From: Scilla litardierei
Lineage: Eukaryota; Streptophyta; Magnoliopsida; Asparagales; Asparagaceae
Direction: 5' to 3'
DNA: 64,000 bases
Assembly (NCBI GenBank): GCA_030789695.1
Contig: CM061133.1
Location: 97,917,128 to 97,981,127 of the forward strand
Positions 47,504-58,607 of the stretch are shown piece after piece (position 1 is the stretch's first letter; each line of letters opens with the position of its first letter). The notes under the pieces were generated by a model. It saw only the letters and a program-made list of their open reading frames with translations. It did no database searches and was not told where the DNA came from. The position numbers and the translations under genes were made by a program.

Positions 47504-50195
47504 TGTCACGCCTGGCTTCCCAAGTATGGAAGGCGAGACGTGAAGAGGTCCGCTTAGACTTGGAGCTGTGAAGCTACAGTCTGATAAGTGTCTGGTAATT
47601 TAATCCATTATCAGGTTCTTAGCAATACGACGAAACAACAATAATAAAAACGAGGGATAGACAAATGAAATTATCCAACATACAACATCCACAGATTTTA
47701 TTCCAAACATTACAGAGATACAGTCATAGAAGAGTACAGAGGCTGAAAGCAAAAAGGCCTAAGCATGGCTGAAACTACAATGAGAAATGGTGATATGCAC
47801 CGATCAACCTAACAACAACTACTAAGAAAGTAAACAACAACTAAAAGAAAGTCACAAGCTGAGACTAAGGGTAGAACTCCAGTGTCCTCGAATTGGACGT
47901 CAGCAAGTTGTCGTCCTCTGCAACTAACTCAGGTTCAAACCTGATATGTGCACCCAAAGAGAAAAGGACACATGTCAGCAAAAATCTCCAAAGAGGGAAG
48001 GGAGACTTTCGTGCAAGGAAACGTAAAGCACAGCTGTTATAAGATAAATGCAGCTTAGCAGTTCTAAAATAATGATGACATGGCATATTATTCTAATGAA
48101 TGCAGCATGTGCCTAGCCTCAATCAATATGTAGGAGTCAAGATCCTACTCGTCGCAGCTTACATTTCAATAGTAGCGTGTGCTACACAATCACGACAAAC
48201 AGTCAATGCATGAAATGACATGACAATTTGCAACATGATAGTAAAAACAGTTAATGCACACGTACCGTTTATCAAAATTAAACATGGCATGTGAGATGCA
48301 TGAATCATGACAAGGGTGTCGGATCTAGCTTCGTTGTCAAACTAGATCAAGTATGAGTGTCGGATCTAGCTTCGTTGTCAAGCTAGATCAAATATGGTCG
48401 TCTAGGCGACTATCATTTCACCGCCTAGTCTCTTTTACACAATTTTACAAAATGGCCTAAAACATGGCCTAACAAAATAACTATGCAAGTTTCACTTGCC
48501 TGAAAGAGACGTGCTGCAAATCACACGATCAAAGAGTCCAGATATTTCCTATGTGCTCAATCAACGCCCAACCTACAGTCCCATATTATTAATCTTCAAT
48601 TAGTGAGTTACCAAAGCAATTAAAGTTACGGTTTTTAATCTTGATTAGCATGCGATGTGAGGGTTCCTACGGTTCAAAGATTACCCTTAGCACGATGCGA
48701 GAGCTACACTGACGTCGGATAGCGACGTCAGGGGTTGGACTCCGGTAGCGCGAACGATATGACGGATAGCGGCGACGAACGACGATCAACCGGGTAGCGG
48801 TACGATCATCGAACAACGACGCGAAGGGGATGGACATTGGCACAGTGTCCTACGGAATCGGGAAGGCATGGACAGCGGTACAGGAAGCACGGAAAATGGC
48901 GGACAGATCGGTTCGTGGGTTTGGGTAGCGCAGATCTGAAGTTGCGTACGAATCTGGAGTTTGCACGCGCGTGGGAGGAGCTCTGGGGGTTGTTGCGACT
49001 AGGAAAGGACTTGCACGGCTATAGGGGGTCCTGAGGGGTAGACAGCGGTAGCGGGATGGCCGACAGCGACAGGAAAGGTGGTGGCCGTAACTTTTGGCGA
49101 GGGGGGACAGATTTGGTGTTTCGGGTGTTCGTGCGTTGTTTACGGGAGGAGGAAGCATTATCGTGAGGGAAGCTAAGAGGTGATAAGGGACGTCGAGGGG
49201 AGTTCACCGAAAGATTGGGGATGGTCGACGACGGCCTGTAAAGGGTTGGCCGAAATTTTGAAGGGAGGAGGCTGACAGCAGTTTTTCAATGGTGTTTTTG
49301 GGTGTTTGCACGGGTTTTAAAGTGAGATGGAGGAGGTGGTTGACGAGAAGAAGGTAGCCGGAGGTGTGGGGAGTCGAGGGGAGGCTAGGCCGGAGGTTGG
49401 GTGGTCGCCAAAGGTTCGAAGAGGGCTAGCCGAAAAATTTGAGGAAGATTGTGCCACACAGTTTTTGCGTTGTGTTTTTGATAGCCTAGGTTTCTGTTCT
49501 TAAGAAGATGAATTCATGCTATGTAACTCTATGTTTTTGATATTTTACGTATTATAGGAGAGAGGGAGAGATAGAGGGGGTTTAGTTTAGTTAAAACAGT
49601 GGGTTGAATAGCTCATTTAGGTGAGTAGAAGAAAACTGTTTTGATAAAACGTTTTGAAAGGGGGGTGCATTTAGGTGATTGGAGAGAGAAGTTATGAGAG
49701 GGTGGGGGTATACTTAGGTTAATATGTGATGGCGAGTAGAAAATGGAATATTTTCATGAAACTTATTAGGCCTAGTTTAATTAGGTTAGTTAATTAATTA
49801 AGTTAATTAACTAGGTGTATTAGAAGATGATTAGTGAAAAAAGTGGGTTAAATGGTGTCCGATAATTATGAGAAAAATACCGGGACGACCGTGTCGACGA
49901 GAGAATCGGGACTAAGAAGATCGGTCACAGGCTAGGCAACAAAAAACGGAACTAAAAATAAAAAAGGTCTAACGACGAAGGTGAAAGCTACGACACCTCT
50001 TCAAACAAAGTTATTTTGTGGGAGAACGACCCGTGAAATGATGTTCAAAAATAATCCCACAAATAAGCACTCTTCCGAAGGGTCACAACGGCATATCACA
50101 TCGTAGGTTTCGGATACAAGAATAGGTCAAAATAAATATGCGTACAAACAAAAGTACGCGCACGAAGAACGTACGATCGAAAAGCGACTGTGACA
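47504..50195 (-). mobile_element. LTR of TGTCACGC family, copy C (2,692 bp)
   Basis: It runs TGTCACGCCTGG ... GCGACTGTGACA. The internal region lies to its left, so on the minus strand this is the 5' LTR. It shares with copies A and B the terminal hairpin (about 47555-47585), minus-strand AATAAA (about 47695), hairpin cluster (48322-48428) and TGACGTC-rich block (about 48710). The right half is GC-rich. The base composition changes at 50196, taken as the outer end. Confidence 0.7.
48322..48428 (-). other. Hairpin cluster in LTR copy C
   Basis: Two tandem GATCTAGCTT-CGTTGTC-arm units lie at 48322-48348 (one mismatch) and 48363-48389 (perfect). CTAGGCG at 48402-48408 pairs with CGCCTAG at 48422-48428. 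The order and spacing are as in copy A. Confidence 0.7.
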
Positions 50196-50263
50196 GACTC
50201 AATATCTCAACAATTTTGAGATCTTAAGAGTTTTCCTTAGCCATACAATATACACAAAAGTTT

Positions 50264-50774
50264 CAACTCATTGTCTTGTAAACTCATCTACAAAAGAACA
50301 AGTGTAAATCCACACAAGAGTGTGGTGGTGAGTACTTGTACTTGGTAGTAATTTGTTGGAAATTCTATTATAAGAGATCCTCTTTTTGAAGAGGTGAGCT
50401 TGTATAAGCCCTCGGTCTGTTGAAGCAGAGTGGTTGGAAGTCCTCTTAGTTGAGAGAGGCAAGGTAATGGAACTCCAAGTGTTACTTGTGACTGGACTAG
50501 CCCATGGAAGAGTGAACAAGTATACTTCTTGTGTGTTTGCATTTGCCATTGTCTCTTGCTCTCATTCTTTCTATACTTGCATTGTGTTGATATTCTTCCG
50601 CTATGCACTAACTCCATATTTTGCAAGGTTAGAAGTTGTTGATTAAGTACATAGTGAGGTAACTCTCATATGAGACTTAATCATTAGTAGAGTAATTAAA
50701 CGTTAATTCATGTTTAATTTCGGAAAACACTAATCACCCCTCCTCTAGTATTGCTTGCCATATACGGGATATCA
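50264..50774 (+). mobile_element. Probable copia LTR fragment (U5 side)
   Basis: The phrase order resembles the 3' part of copia LTRs such as Tork/Angela types. GTTGGAAGTCCTC leads to AGGCAAGGTAATGGAACTCC, a long T/C-rich stretch, then CACTAATCACCCCTCC and an end at GATATCA. No left TG end, internal region or target duplication was found. This call rests on general resemblance only. Confidence 0.4.
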
Positions 50775-51537
50775 GTAGAATTTTCTAGAGGGCTTTGATT
50801 ATTTTATACACACCATTCATCATCCTCTAGTGTCTACTTTCCATTCTGCAAGAGGATCCGGCATGAACTACTCAATAAGAGGCACATTATACAAGTGAAG
50901 TTACTAGATTGTCATTCGGTTGCTCATATATATGGCCTACCCATAATTGAGGAGGCAACGATTATCATTCTAATTATATCTCGTTACTATAAGATTTCTC
51001 GTTATCTATCTCAGTTGCTCTTTCAAAGATGGATGATTTGAAGGCAGTGCTACCACACTGATTTTGACTCGCTAGTGCTCGTGGCTATTATGATGTGCAT
51101 GTTACATGATCATCTAATTGATAGTAGCCCCGATAGGTCCATGTACACACTTCAACATCAAGAAAATTCAAACATGAATAATAATAATAATAAATGAGAG
51201 AGGCAGCGTGGCGGTGGCTAATTAGCCCTTAATCTTTAGAATTCTTGGCCGTTACTTTTAACCTTAAAAACTAAATGCAAAATTGATCACATATTGGGGG
51301 CAAGGCTAAATATTATGTGGATCTAGGCCTAAATATTAATTAGATTGACACGTTAAAATTGACACTTGATTTATATAGTAGCCTCTACATCTATTATACA
51401 ATTGAGGGAAGTTTGTGAATGTGGTTGTTGATTATGACAAATGGGTGGGTAGAAAGACAGCTGTGATTAAATCTTGAGGAATCAATGGGTTGGATGCAAG
51501 TTTGTGAAAATTTTGATGGAAAACCCATTTTGGTGTA
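50775..51537. other. AT-rich intergenic sequence, no gene seen
   Basis: There is no supported ORF or structure apart from a short (AAT)n run near 51176-51192. Confidence 0.5.
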
Positions 51538-51839
51538 TCTAAATTTTTTGGGGAACCAAATTCTCTAATGGGAACTAAATTTTTTGAAGGAACTAAATTA
51601 TACCAATTAGTATGCTTTAATTATTCATGTTAGTTTAAAATTAGGGAAACTAAGATTTTAAGGGATGAATATTATAAATGAATCGTACCACATAGGGCAT
51701 AGGGTATGATTATTATGTATATTAATAGGACAGAGGGGCATGAATAAATGGTGGTTAGATTTGACAGGTTGTTGAAAGAGGTGTTATACATATTAATAAA
51801 CCGACATAATTAACCATCCATGCGTAGTCTAATAATAAT
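51538..51839 (+). repeat. Upstream copy of the WOX13-like gene's 5' flanking segment
   Basis: This is a direct repeat of 60171-60499, close to 90% identical by eye, with a short insertion in the gene-proximal copy. Both start ATCTAA(A/G)TTTTTTGGGG and end TAGTCTAATAATAATGA. It could be a segmental duplication or two copies of an uncharacterised dispersed repeat. Confidence 0.75.
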
Positions 51840-53103
51840 GAAAAGATGTATCTCAAAATGGACGATCCCAAACCACAAGACTGAATTATTTACAACATCC
51901 ACGCAGTTTATATATGCTACAGGAAATATAAAAATCAACAACGCAAACACACAAGTATAATCAATACAATTATTCAACATCGCAGGCAATTTTATTGGAT
52001 AAATATATTAAATTTAAGTTAAAAAGTTACTTGGACCATGGAAAAATGTCATTACCTGTTAGGTTAGGTAACTAACCTAATGACAGAGCGGTCTCAGGAT
52101 CCTTGTAATTTATTAAAACGTAAATTAAATTTTTATCAAATTAATAATAAGGCGATAAATAATGAATTACACATCAAATTCATTAACAAAATTCTAATTT
52201 GCGCCAAACAACCCATAAAGAGTTAATAAAACTCAATATCCTCACCTTGTTTTTTCCTTATTTTTCTGGAGTTTTCCAGTATATTTTCGGATTCTTTCTG
52301 ATTTTTCCAGATTTTTCTGGAATTTTTAGGGGTTTAATAGGGTATTATATGAATTTAAATTAAATTAGGCATGCAGGCCAAAGACTCGTGGGCTGGCTAC
52401 GGGCTGCATTTGCCAAAAATACCCAGATATTATTTATTTATTTTTTCTTATGGACTCGTGGCCCATCAAAGGAGGCCCAAGCCTCTTCTCCCCCTCACCC
52501 TAGGGTTAAGGTTTTAAGAGGGTAGCCGCCGCAGGGGGGATGCGGTCTACCCGTCCAAACAATATACTTGATTGGCTTGGGAAAAGATGATGTAAACTCT
52601 TATCATGTGGGATTATAAATGGATATTGTGTTCTGTTACATAAATAATGGTTCCATAGCTTCCATTCAATTCAAGTTATATATTAGGTTTGCAGTGTTTA
52701 ATAAGATTGCCAATACAGCATGGCACACGAGTGTAACCTTCCAGGCGATCAATTTGGATCCCTTTTGAACATGCTAATGAATACAAATGAAGGGAGCCAG
52801 ACATGCACACGCCACCAAACTTGCCCACGCCATCACCTCCAGGAAAACGAAAAGACTCATCAAAATTTTTTTTCTTCGTTTCCCTTTGAACGCGCCGGGA
52901 GGGGAGGCCAGAACTATGCCCCTTCTCCTCTGTGATCGTGGCCAGTCTCCTCGTCAGGGGGGAAAGGCGCGCAAGGAGGCCCCCTCCAACAGGGAGGGGG
53001 GCGGCGATTTGAAGGACTTGCCGACGATCCGAGGCCAACCCCCGAGCGGAGCTTCGACGCAGATAGAAGCCCCCTCCATCAAGGGGGTGTTGCACCGCCG
53101 GAG

Positions 53104-53142
<39 letters not shown>

Positions 53143-53296
53143 CGTGCGACGGTAGGGAGAGGGGCGGCGATCCAGGAGGCCGGGCGCCCTGTGGCCCTCC
53201 AGCGATCAAGAGAATGAGTAACCATGGCACAAAGCCATGGTTCTCTATTTATTCATAATAGTAGAATGCCAAGGGACATGAGATGCCAAAGGTCCC
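51840..53296. other. Non-coding sequence with a C-homopolymer
   Basis: There is no supported gene. A small perfect-type hairpin (GTTAGGTTAG / CTAACCTAAT, loop GTAA) lies near 52058-52084. From about 52500 the sequence becomes GC-rich, with palindromic AACCATGGCACAAAGCCATG near 53219. A minus-strand frame through 53104-53141 is a poly-Gly artefact of the C run. Confidence 0.45.
53104..53141. repeat. Homopolymer of 38 C
   Basis: An unbroken run of about 38 C flanked by GGAG and GCGTGCG. Its length may be an assembly estimate. Confidence 0.85.
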
Positions 53297-53608
53297 TATT
53301 TACGGGTGTTTTCTCACCACAGCTCGTTGACCGTCGGCTGTATGGTCAACGTGGTCAAGGGGCCGACTTGAGGGTCCCTTGGGTTCGCCGAGCCCGCTTG
53401 TTCTCGGCGCTACGGAGCTGAGGGGAAGCCTCGGCTCGGTGAATCACGCTCGGCCTCGGCTGGATCCCGCTCGGCCTCGGCCGTATCCGCGTCGAGGGGT
53501 AGCCTCGGTGCTTTGCGAGTAGGTCGGTACTTGATCAGTCGTCCACCTGACGACTGTGACGGTGATGGCCGACCGACTCTGAGGGGAAGCCTCGGCGCCT
53601 CGTATGTC
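53297..53608 (+). repeat. Left inverted repeat of the Tat-derived block
   Basis: It reads TTTACGGGTGTTTTCTCACC at the outer end and CGCCTCGTATGTC at the inner end, and matches the reverse complement of 59778-60090 with scattered substitutions. It is rich in CGGCCTCGGC words. Confidence 0.85.
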
Positions 53609-54407
53609 TTCTTCCTGGACAGATGAAGAAACTCGTCAGGGAGGCCGGACCTAGGTTCCGGCCAAAGCCCCTCCGATGCCTAAGTCAGATCAGGGTCTGA
53701 AAGGATACTCGGCGGGGGAGATCCGGCTTGTGTGGAAGCCGGAACGTCAACCCAAGCGGCGCGAGTTTTGGGGGAGGGAGCAAATGGAGTGGTGAAAGCC
53801 TAGGTCGTTGATGGAGTACCTCTGTGTTGGTTACCTGAGTCTCGATCCCTTGTTCCGTCGTCCTGGCCTTCCCCTTATAGGGTCTTCCGCGATTGCCCCA
53901 TGTCCTGCCTCTCCTCACGTCCCCACGATCTGCCTCCGCCTCCTCCCACTCGCGTGTTGTCGTGGGGTGGCCCATTAACGGGTCCATTAATGGCCATCAT
54001 GGGATCACGGATTCAGAGGGGCGGTTAATCCGGTCGAATGGGGGCCAGTTGGGTGTACCCGAGGGTTGGGCCTTCCGCTTCGTCCGTGGGCCCCCTTCGG
54101 GCGGGCTCGTCTTCTCTAGTGGGCTTCTCCTTTGAGGTCGGGCCGTGGGCCGTCGTAATTCAGGCCTGTTGATATTAGTCGTAACAATTGCCCCCATCGC
54201 CCGGACCGTTCGGCTTCCGTCGGTTCGGTTCAGGTGATGTGACCCTGTCATGATTTGACGGGTGCGTCAGTCGAGGTTCTGTTATTAAATGGGGGTCATT
54301 ATTACCGCTCCGTTTGAACTCCCGTTGGTGCAGTTTTCGAAGCGTCGCCGCCGTTTTGATGTCGCCACGCGCCTTCTCCTAACGGTTCAGATCCCACCGT
54401 TGCCCTC
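53609..54407. other. GC-rich non-coding stretch of the Tat-derived block
   Basis: There is no supported ORF. Repeated GAGGGGCGGT-like and GGGCCGTGGGCC-like words suggest LTR or leader sequence, but I could not define ends. Confidence 0.4.
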
Positions 54408-54415
54408 TATATATA
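54408..54415 (+). promoter_or_regulatory. TATA box upstream of the Transposase_28-like ORF
   Basis: TATATATA in CCCTCTATATATACG, 135 bp before the ATG at 54550, with a pyrimidine-rich leader. It suggests plus-strand transcription independent of the minus-strand gag. Confidence 0.55.
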
Positions 54416-54549
54416 CGTTCCGATCCCTCGGGCTTCAACTCTTTCGCGCTCATTCCTTCTTGATTTCCGTCCCGACAGCTTCTTCCTCCCAACCTTTGTC
54501 TTTACTCCAGCTTTGATCAAGGTAACTCTTCCACCCTTTATCTCTGGCC

Positions 54550-56698
54550 ATGGCCATGCTTAGAATAGGTGATACGCGTCCTGGCGAACCGACGCCTGGT
54601 CCCGATCGTGCCCCTCCCTCGGGGCTCAAAGTTTCTTCGCCGTCCCCGGGGGTCCCGGATAAAGGAAAAGGAAAGCTTTTTCCTGATCCCATTGGGGACG
54701 ATGTGGCCTCGTCTTCCGAGAGGTTGGGCATCCCTCCCTCGATCCTTCGGTCGTCATCTATGGCCCCGTTCTTAGTTACTAGGGAGATATTGGAGAGGTA
54801 TCTATGTCATCCTTATGACGTCCGAATTCCCTTTGGGGACGAGCGGATCTGCTTCCCGCGGAGTAATGAGGTTGGCGTCTACGTCGAGATGTTCCATCTG
54901 GGGCTCCATTTCCCCCTCCACCCCTTTATCATTCAATTCACTGACTCCTTGAAAGTCACCCTATGTCAACTAACGACATCCTCTGTCACGGTGTTGACCG
55001 GGTTCATTATGCTTTGCATCACTCACTGCCTGGAGCCGTCTCTCCCACTCCTCTTTTACTTTTACCGGATCCGGACGGTCGGCCTCAGATCTTGGCTACA
55101 CCTCCGTGGCCGTGCGGGTCGAGTGTGCCTTCTCGGTTTGCCACCTGGGTCAGGAAACTGGGATTCTAGCTTTGTTTTTGTTGTTTTCCCCCGGGTCTCG
55201 GTGATCTTGACAGGCTGGGGGAGTTCGCAACACACCGACAGGGCGGCACCCTTATCCGAGGCCGAGCGGGCCGCGGCCCGCCTCATCTCGTCCCTTTCTC
55301 TCGAAGAGAGGTCGGTCTGGCATTTGCTGGACGACCTGCTTCTTAAGCACACTCTGTGGTCCCCCGGTTAGTTGTCTCTCTTCCTTCCGTTTAACCCCTG
55401 GCTCACCCTGATTTCGCTTCCTCTCGCAGGAATGGCGGGCCGTGAGTTCACCCACGATGTCGATGAGCTTATTCACCTGGGATCCCGCCGGGGCCGCGGG
55501 AGCTCTTCCGGACGGGCGCCTCGTCGCTCTGTGGATGAAGTGTTGCTCCGGTCCGAGCCTCCTTTGGGAAGGATTGAGGCCAGGTCACCCCCACAGGTCG
55601 CATCTGTTGCCCCCGGAAGGGAAGTCTCTGGAGGCGACCCCCTCCCTGTTGAGGATCTCGGATCGGCTCCTCGACCGTCTGCAGGCAGGAGTCGCAAGCG
55701 CTCCCCCCCCAGCGATCGCTGCCCCCAGCGATCGCTGCCCCCATCGGGAAGAAGTCACGGAAGAATGGCGGGCGCGCCTCTTCTCCGACCCCTGCCGTCG
55801 CGCCGACGGATCCCGGCAGGGCGGTCGCGTTGACCGCCGCCGTCGGCCACGCCGCTGATACTCCCTCGGCTACCCCTTCAGTCTCAGGGGCTGTCTGCGC
55901 CCTGTCGAGCGCCTCAGCGGGCCTCGCTGATTCTCTCAGGGGCTCGGTTCCAGGTCTTGATTTGGCCTTGGTGGATCGGCCGGCGGCGGACGCCGTCCCT
56001 TCGGGGGACCGTTCCTTTTTGGATTTGTCCCCCGTGGACGTACTGTTGGATTCCCTGGTCGGTCACCTCCAACAGGTTCGAATTCCTGCCCCTTTCGGAT
56101 GATTGTTTTGCCTTTCGGTCTTCCTCGGTATAATCCACCTCCCTTTTATCTACAGGCCACCGCGATGGCTCTCGAGGCGCAGTGCCGTGCGACCCAGTTG
56201 AGAAGCCTCGAGGATTCTCTAAGTCGGGAACGTGCCCGGGCCAGGGAAGCTGACGTAGCCCTTCAGGGTGCCCGCATGGAGGCTCGGCAACAACGCCGTC
56301 GTGTCGACGAATTCGAGTCTCAAGTGCATGATCTCAAGCGGAAGCTTGAGGATGTCCATGACTTGAGCCGAGAAGCAGAGGAGAAGTTCCGGCAGGAGAG
56401 GAAGGATCTTTGGGGCCAGCTTGCCGAGCTGCGTCGGAGGCTCCGTTTTGCCGAGGAAGCTGAGAAGGGCGTCGACACGGCCATAGGGCCAAAGATTGCG
56501 TCGGTCCTGAAGGAAGTCTTCGGGACTTACGAGGACCTCCTCGCCCCTCACATAGTGGAGGTCATCAGGGAGTCATTTCGGCAGTTCGCAGAGCTCGCTC
56601 GGGAGCCGATCCTCCCTCCTCCGGGACATGCCGATCCCCATGGCTCGGAGCAAGGCGAGGCATCGGATGACGCTATCTCTCGTGCTCCGGACCCCTGA
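54550..56698 (+). pseudogene. Transposase_28-like ('putative gypsy type transposon') ORF with two introns
   Basis: Three exons are inferred: 54550-55366, 55430-56075 and 56156-56698. Intron 1 (GTTAGTTG ... CTCTCGCAG) restores a split glycine codon. Intron 2 (GTTCGAATTC ... ATCTACAG) joins two frames in phase 0. Exon 1 carries the domain hallmarks VGVYVEMFHLGLHFPLHPF and VTVLTGFIMLC, then a GLPPGSGNWDSSFVFVV segment. Exon 3 is a strongly predicted coiled coil (EAQCRATQLRSLEDSLSRER onward). Exon 2 changes frame near 55709-55740, at a C run next to a 16-bp tandem duplication, so the ORF is probably broken. The family's function is unknown. Confidence 0.68.
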
Positions 56699-56870
56699 AG
56701 TGCCTTCGTATCATGTCCCCTTTCTTGGGTGACAAATTTTGTTGTCATCAACGGTGCTGCGGACTACTGGCGACATTGTCTCTTGCGCTCCGGACCCTTG
56801 TAAAGCCCTTGTATCCCATCTCCTTTCTTGGGTGACAAATTTTGTTGTCAACAACAGTGCTCGTGAGGAC
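56684..56870 (+). repeat. Tandem duplication of about 103 bp at the ORF's 3' end
   Basis: GCTCCGGACCC ... TTTCTTGGGTGACAAATTTT occurs at 56684 and again at 56787. The first copy contains the ORF's stop codon, so the duplication covers the end of the coding region and 3' UTR. Confidence 0.78.
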
Positions 56871-57169
56871 GTTGTTGAGCGATATTTAACACATACCATT
56901 AATGAAAATGATATCTTCTAGTTATTTCTTCTTGTACGACGGGTCTCTTTTTCGGAGGTTTCCCCCTTCGGAATAGCCTTTATTGTTCCTAGGCCGGACG
57001 GGCGTCGTCGCCCTCGTCTAGGGGTGTTGTCCTGAGCTCGCCCAGCTCGGGGTGTCGTTCTTCCCGCCGAGTCTGTTTGTCTGGGCTATTGTCCTCATCC
57101 AGGCAAGCGGGTAGGTCACTTGATCTGCAAGGGAGGTCATCCAGTGGCTTGCAGCTGGCGGTCATGTAC

Positions 57170-58385
57170 GTCGGCCGGAGAGTTGCCCCCAGCCTTAGGC
57201 GTGGGCGATCTGCTCAGTCTGCGGGGGTAGGTACCCCTCGGCTCAGGACTAGCAGTCGCGCTCCTCGGCAGGGGGAGTTACCTCCTGCCTTATGAGCGGG
57301 CGGTCTGCTCAGTCCGCGGGGTTAGGTTCCCCTCGGCTTATGACCGGCAGTCGTGCTTCTTGGCTGGGGGAGTTGCCCCCAGTCTTGCATGCGGGCGGTG
57401 TGCTCGGTCCGCGGGGGTAGGTTCCCCCAGCTTATGACCGGCAGTCGTGCTCCTCGGCTGGGGGAGTTGCCCCCAGTCTTGCATGCGGGCGGTGTGCTCG
57501 GTCCGCGGGGGTAGGTTCCCCTCGGCTCACGACCGGGCGTCGTGCTCGTCGGCCGGGGGAGTTGCCCCCAACCTCATGAGCGGGTGCTTCGTTCGGTCCG
57601 CAGAGGTGAGCCCCCTCGGCTTGTGACCGGCGAAGGAGATTTGTTCGGTGGCGAGGGGAGTTGCCCCTCGGCTTACGGCCGACGGTCGTGCTCCTTGGCT
57701 GAGGGAGTTTCCCCCATCCTTATGAGAGGGTGCTTCGTTCAGTCCGCGGGGGTGAGCACCCCTCGGTCCACGACTGGGCGTTGCGCTCGTCGGATGGGAG
57801 AGTTGCCCCTAACCTTGCGAGCGAAAGCTTCGCTCCATCTGCGGGGGTGGGTACCCCTCGGTTTACGGCTGACGAAGGAGATTCGTTCGGTGACGAGGGG
57901 AGTCGCCTCCCGACTCATGGCCTACAAAAGAGGTTCGTTCGGTGGCGAAGAGAGTTGCCCCTTGGCTTACGGCCGACGAAGGAGATTCGTTTGGTGGCGA
58001 GGGGAGTTGCCCCTCGGCCGACGAGGGAGATTCGTTCGGTGGCGAGGGGGTTTGACCCTCGGCTCACGGCCGGTGTAGGAGATCCGTTTGGTGGCGAGTG
58101 GAGTTGCCCCTCGGCTTACGGCCGACGGAGGAGATTCGCTCGGTGGCGAGGGGAGTTGCCCCTCGGCCGCCGGAGGAGATTCGCTCGGTGGCGAGGGGGG
58201 TTGCCCCTCGGCTTACGGCCGACGAATGAGATCCGTTCGGTGGCGAGGGGAGTCGCCCCTCGGCTTACGGCCGACGAGGGAGATCTGTTCGGTGGCGAGG
58301 GGAGTCGCCCCTCGGCTTACGGCCGACGAGGGAGATCCGTTCGGTGGCGAGGGGAGTCGCCCCTCGCCTCACGGCCGGTGAGATT
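57170..58385. repeat. GC-rich tandem-repeat region, 52-bp core period
   Basis: From about 57870 to 58385 a unit GGCGAGGGGAGTCGCCCCTC plus TTACGGCCGACGA repeats with period 52 bp (starts at 58241, 58293, 58345) and several shortened copies. From about 57170 to 57860 longer, more diverged units (about 95-100 bp) share GGGGGAGTTGCCCCC and GCGGGGGTAGG. Each unit has a small palindrome (GGGGAGTTGCCCC). Long open frames in all phases are by-products. It lies between gag and the opposite-strand ORF. Confidence 0.85.
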
Positions 58386-58607
58386 CGGGCTGGTCCATAT
58401 CAGTCGGACCGCGGTTGCCTTGATTGAGTCCTCCTACGCATCCCGAATTGTTTGCTCAAAATAGGCGATAAAGTTTGCATTGTATGCCTTCATTTCTGTG
58501 TGACAATACATTTGGAGTAATGAAAAAGAAAAGGTGACAAGACACGGGGGAGGTTCTGGCAGGGTAGCCCTCCCCCGGTGGATCGGCGGCTGTTTCATTC
58601 TATCTCC

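Noticed and set aside
52676..53230. 184-aa minus-strand ORF with a poly-glycine stretch
   Set aside because: The glycines come from the C homopolymer and the rest shows no family resemblance.
57077..58464. Long arginine/glycine-rich ORFs in several frames
   Set aside because: They come from a GC-rich tandem repeat without stop codons in any frame, and the residue pattern simply follows the 52-bp period.
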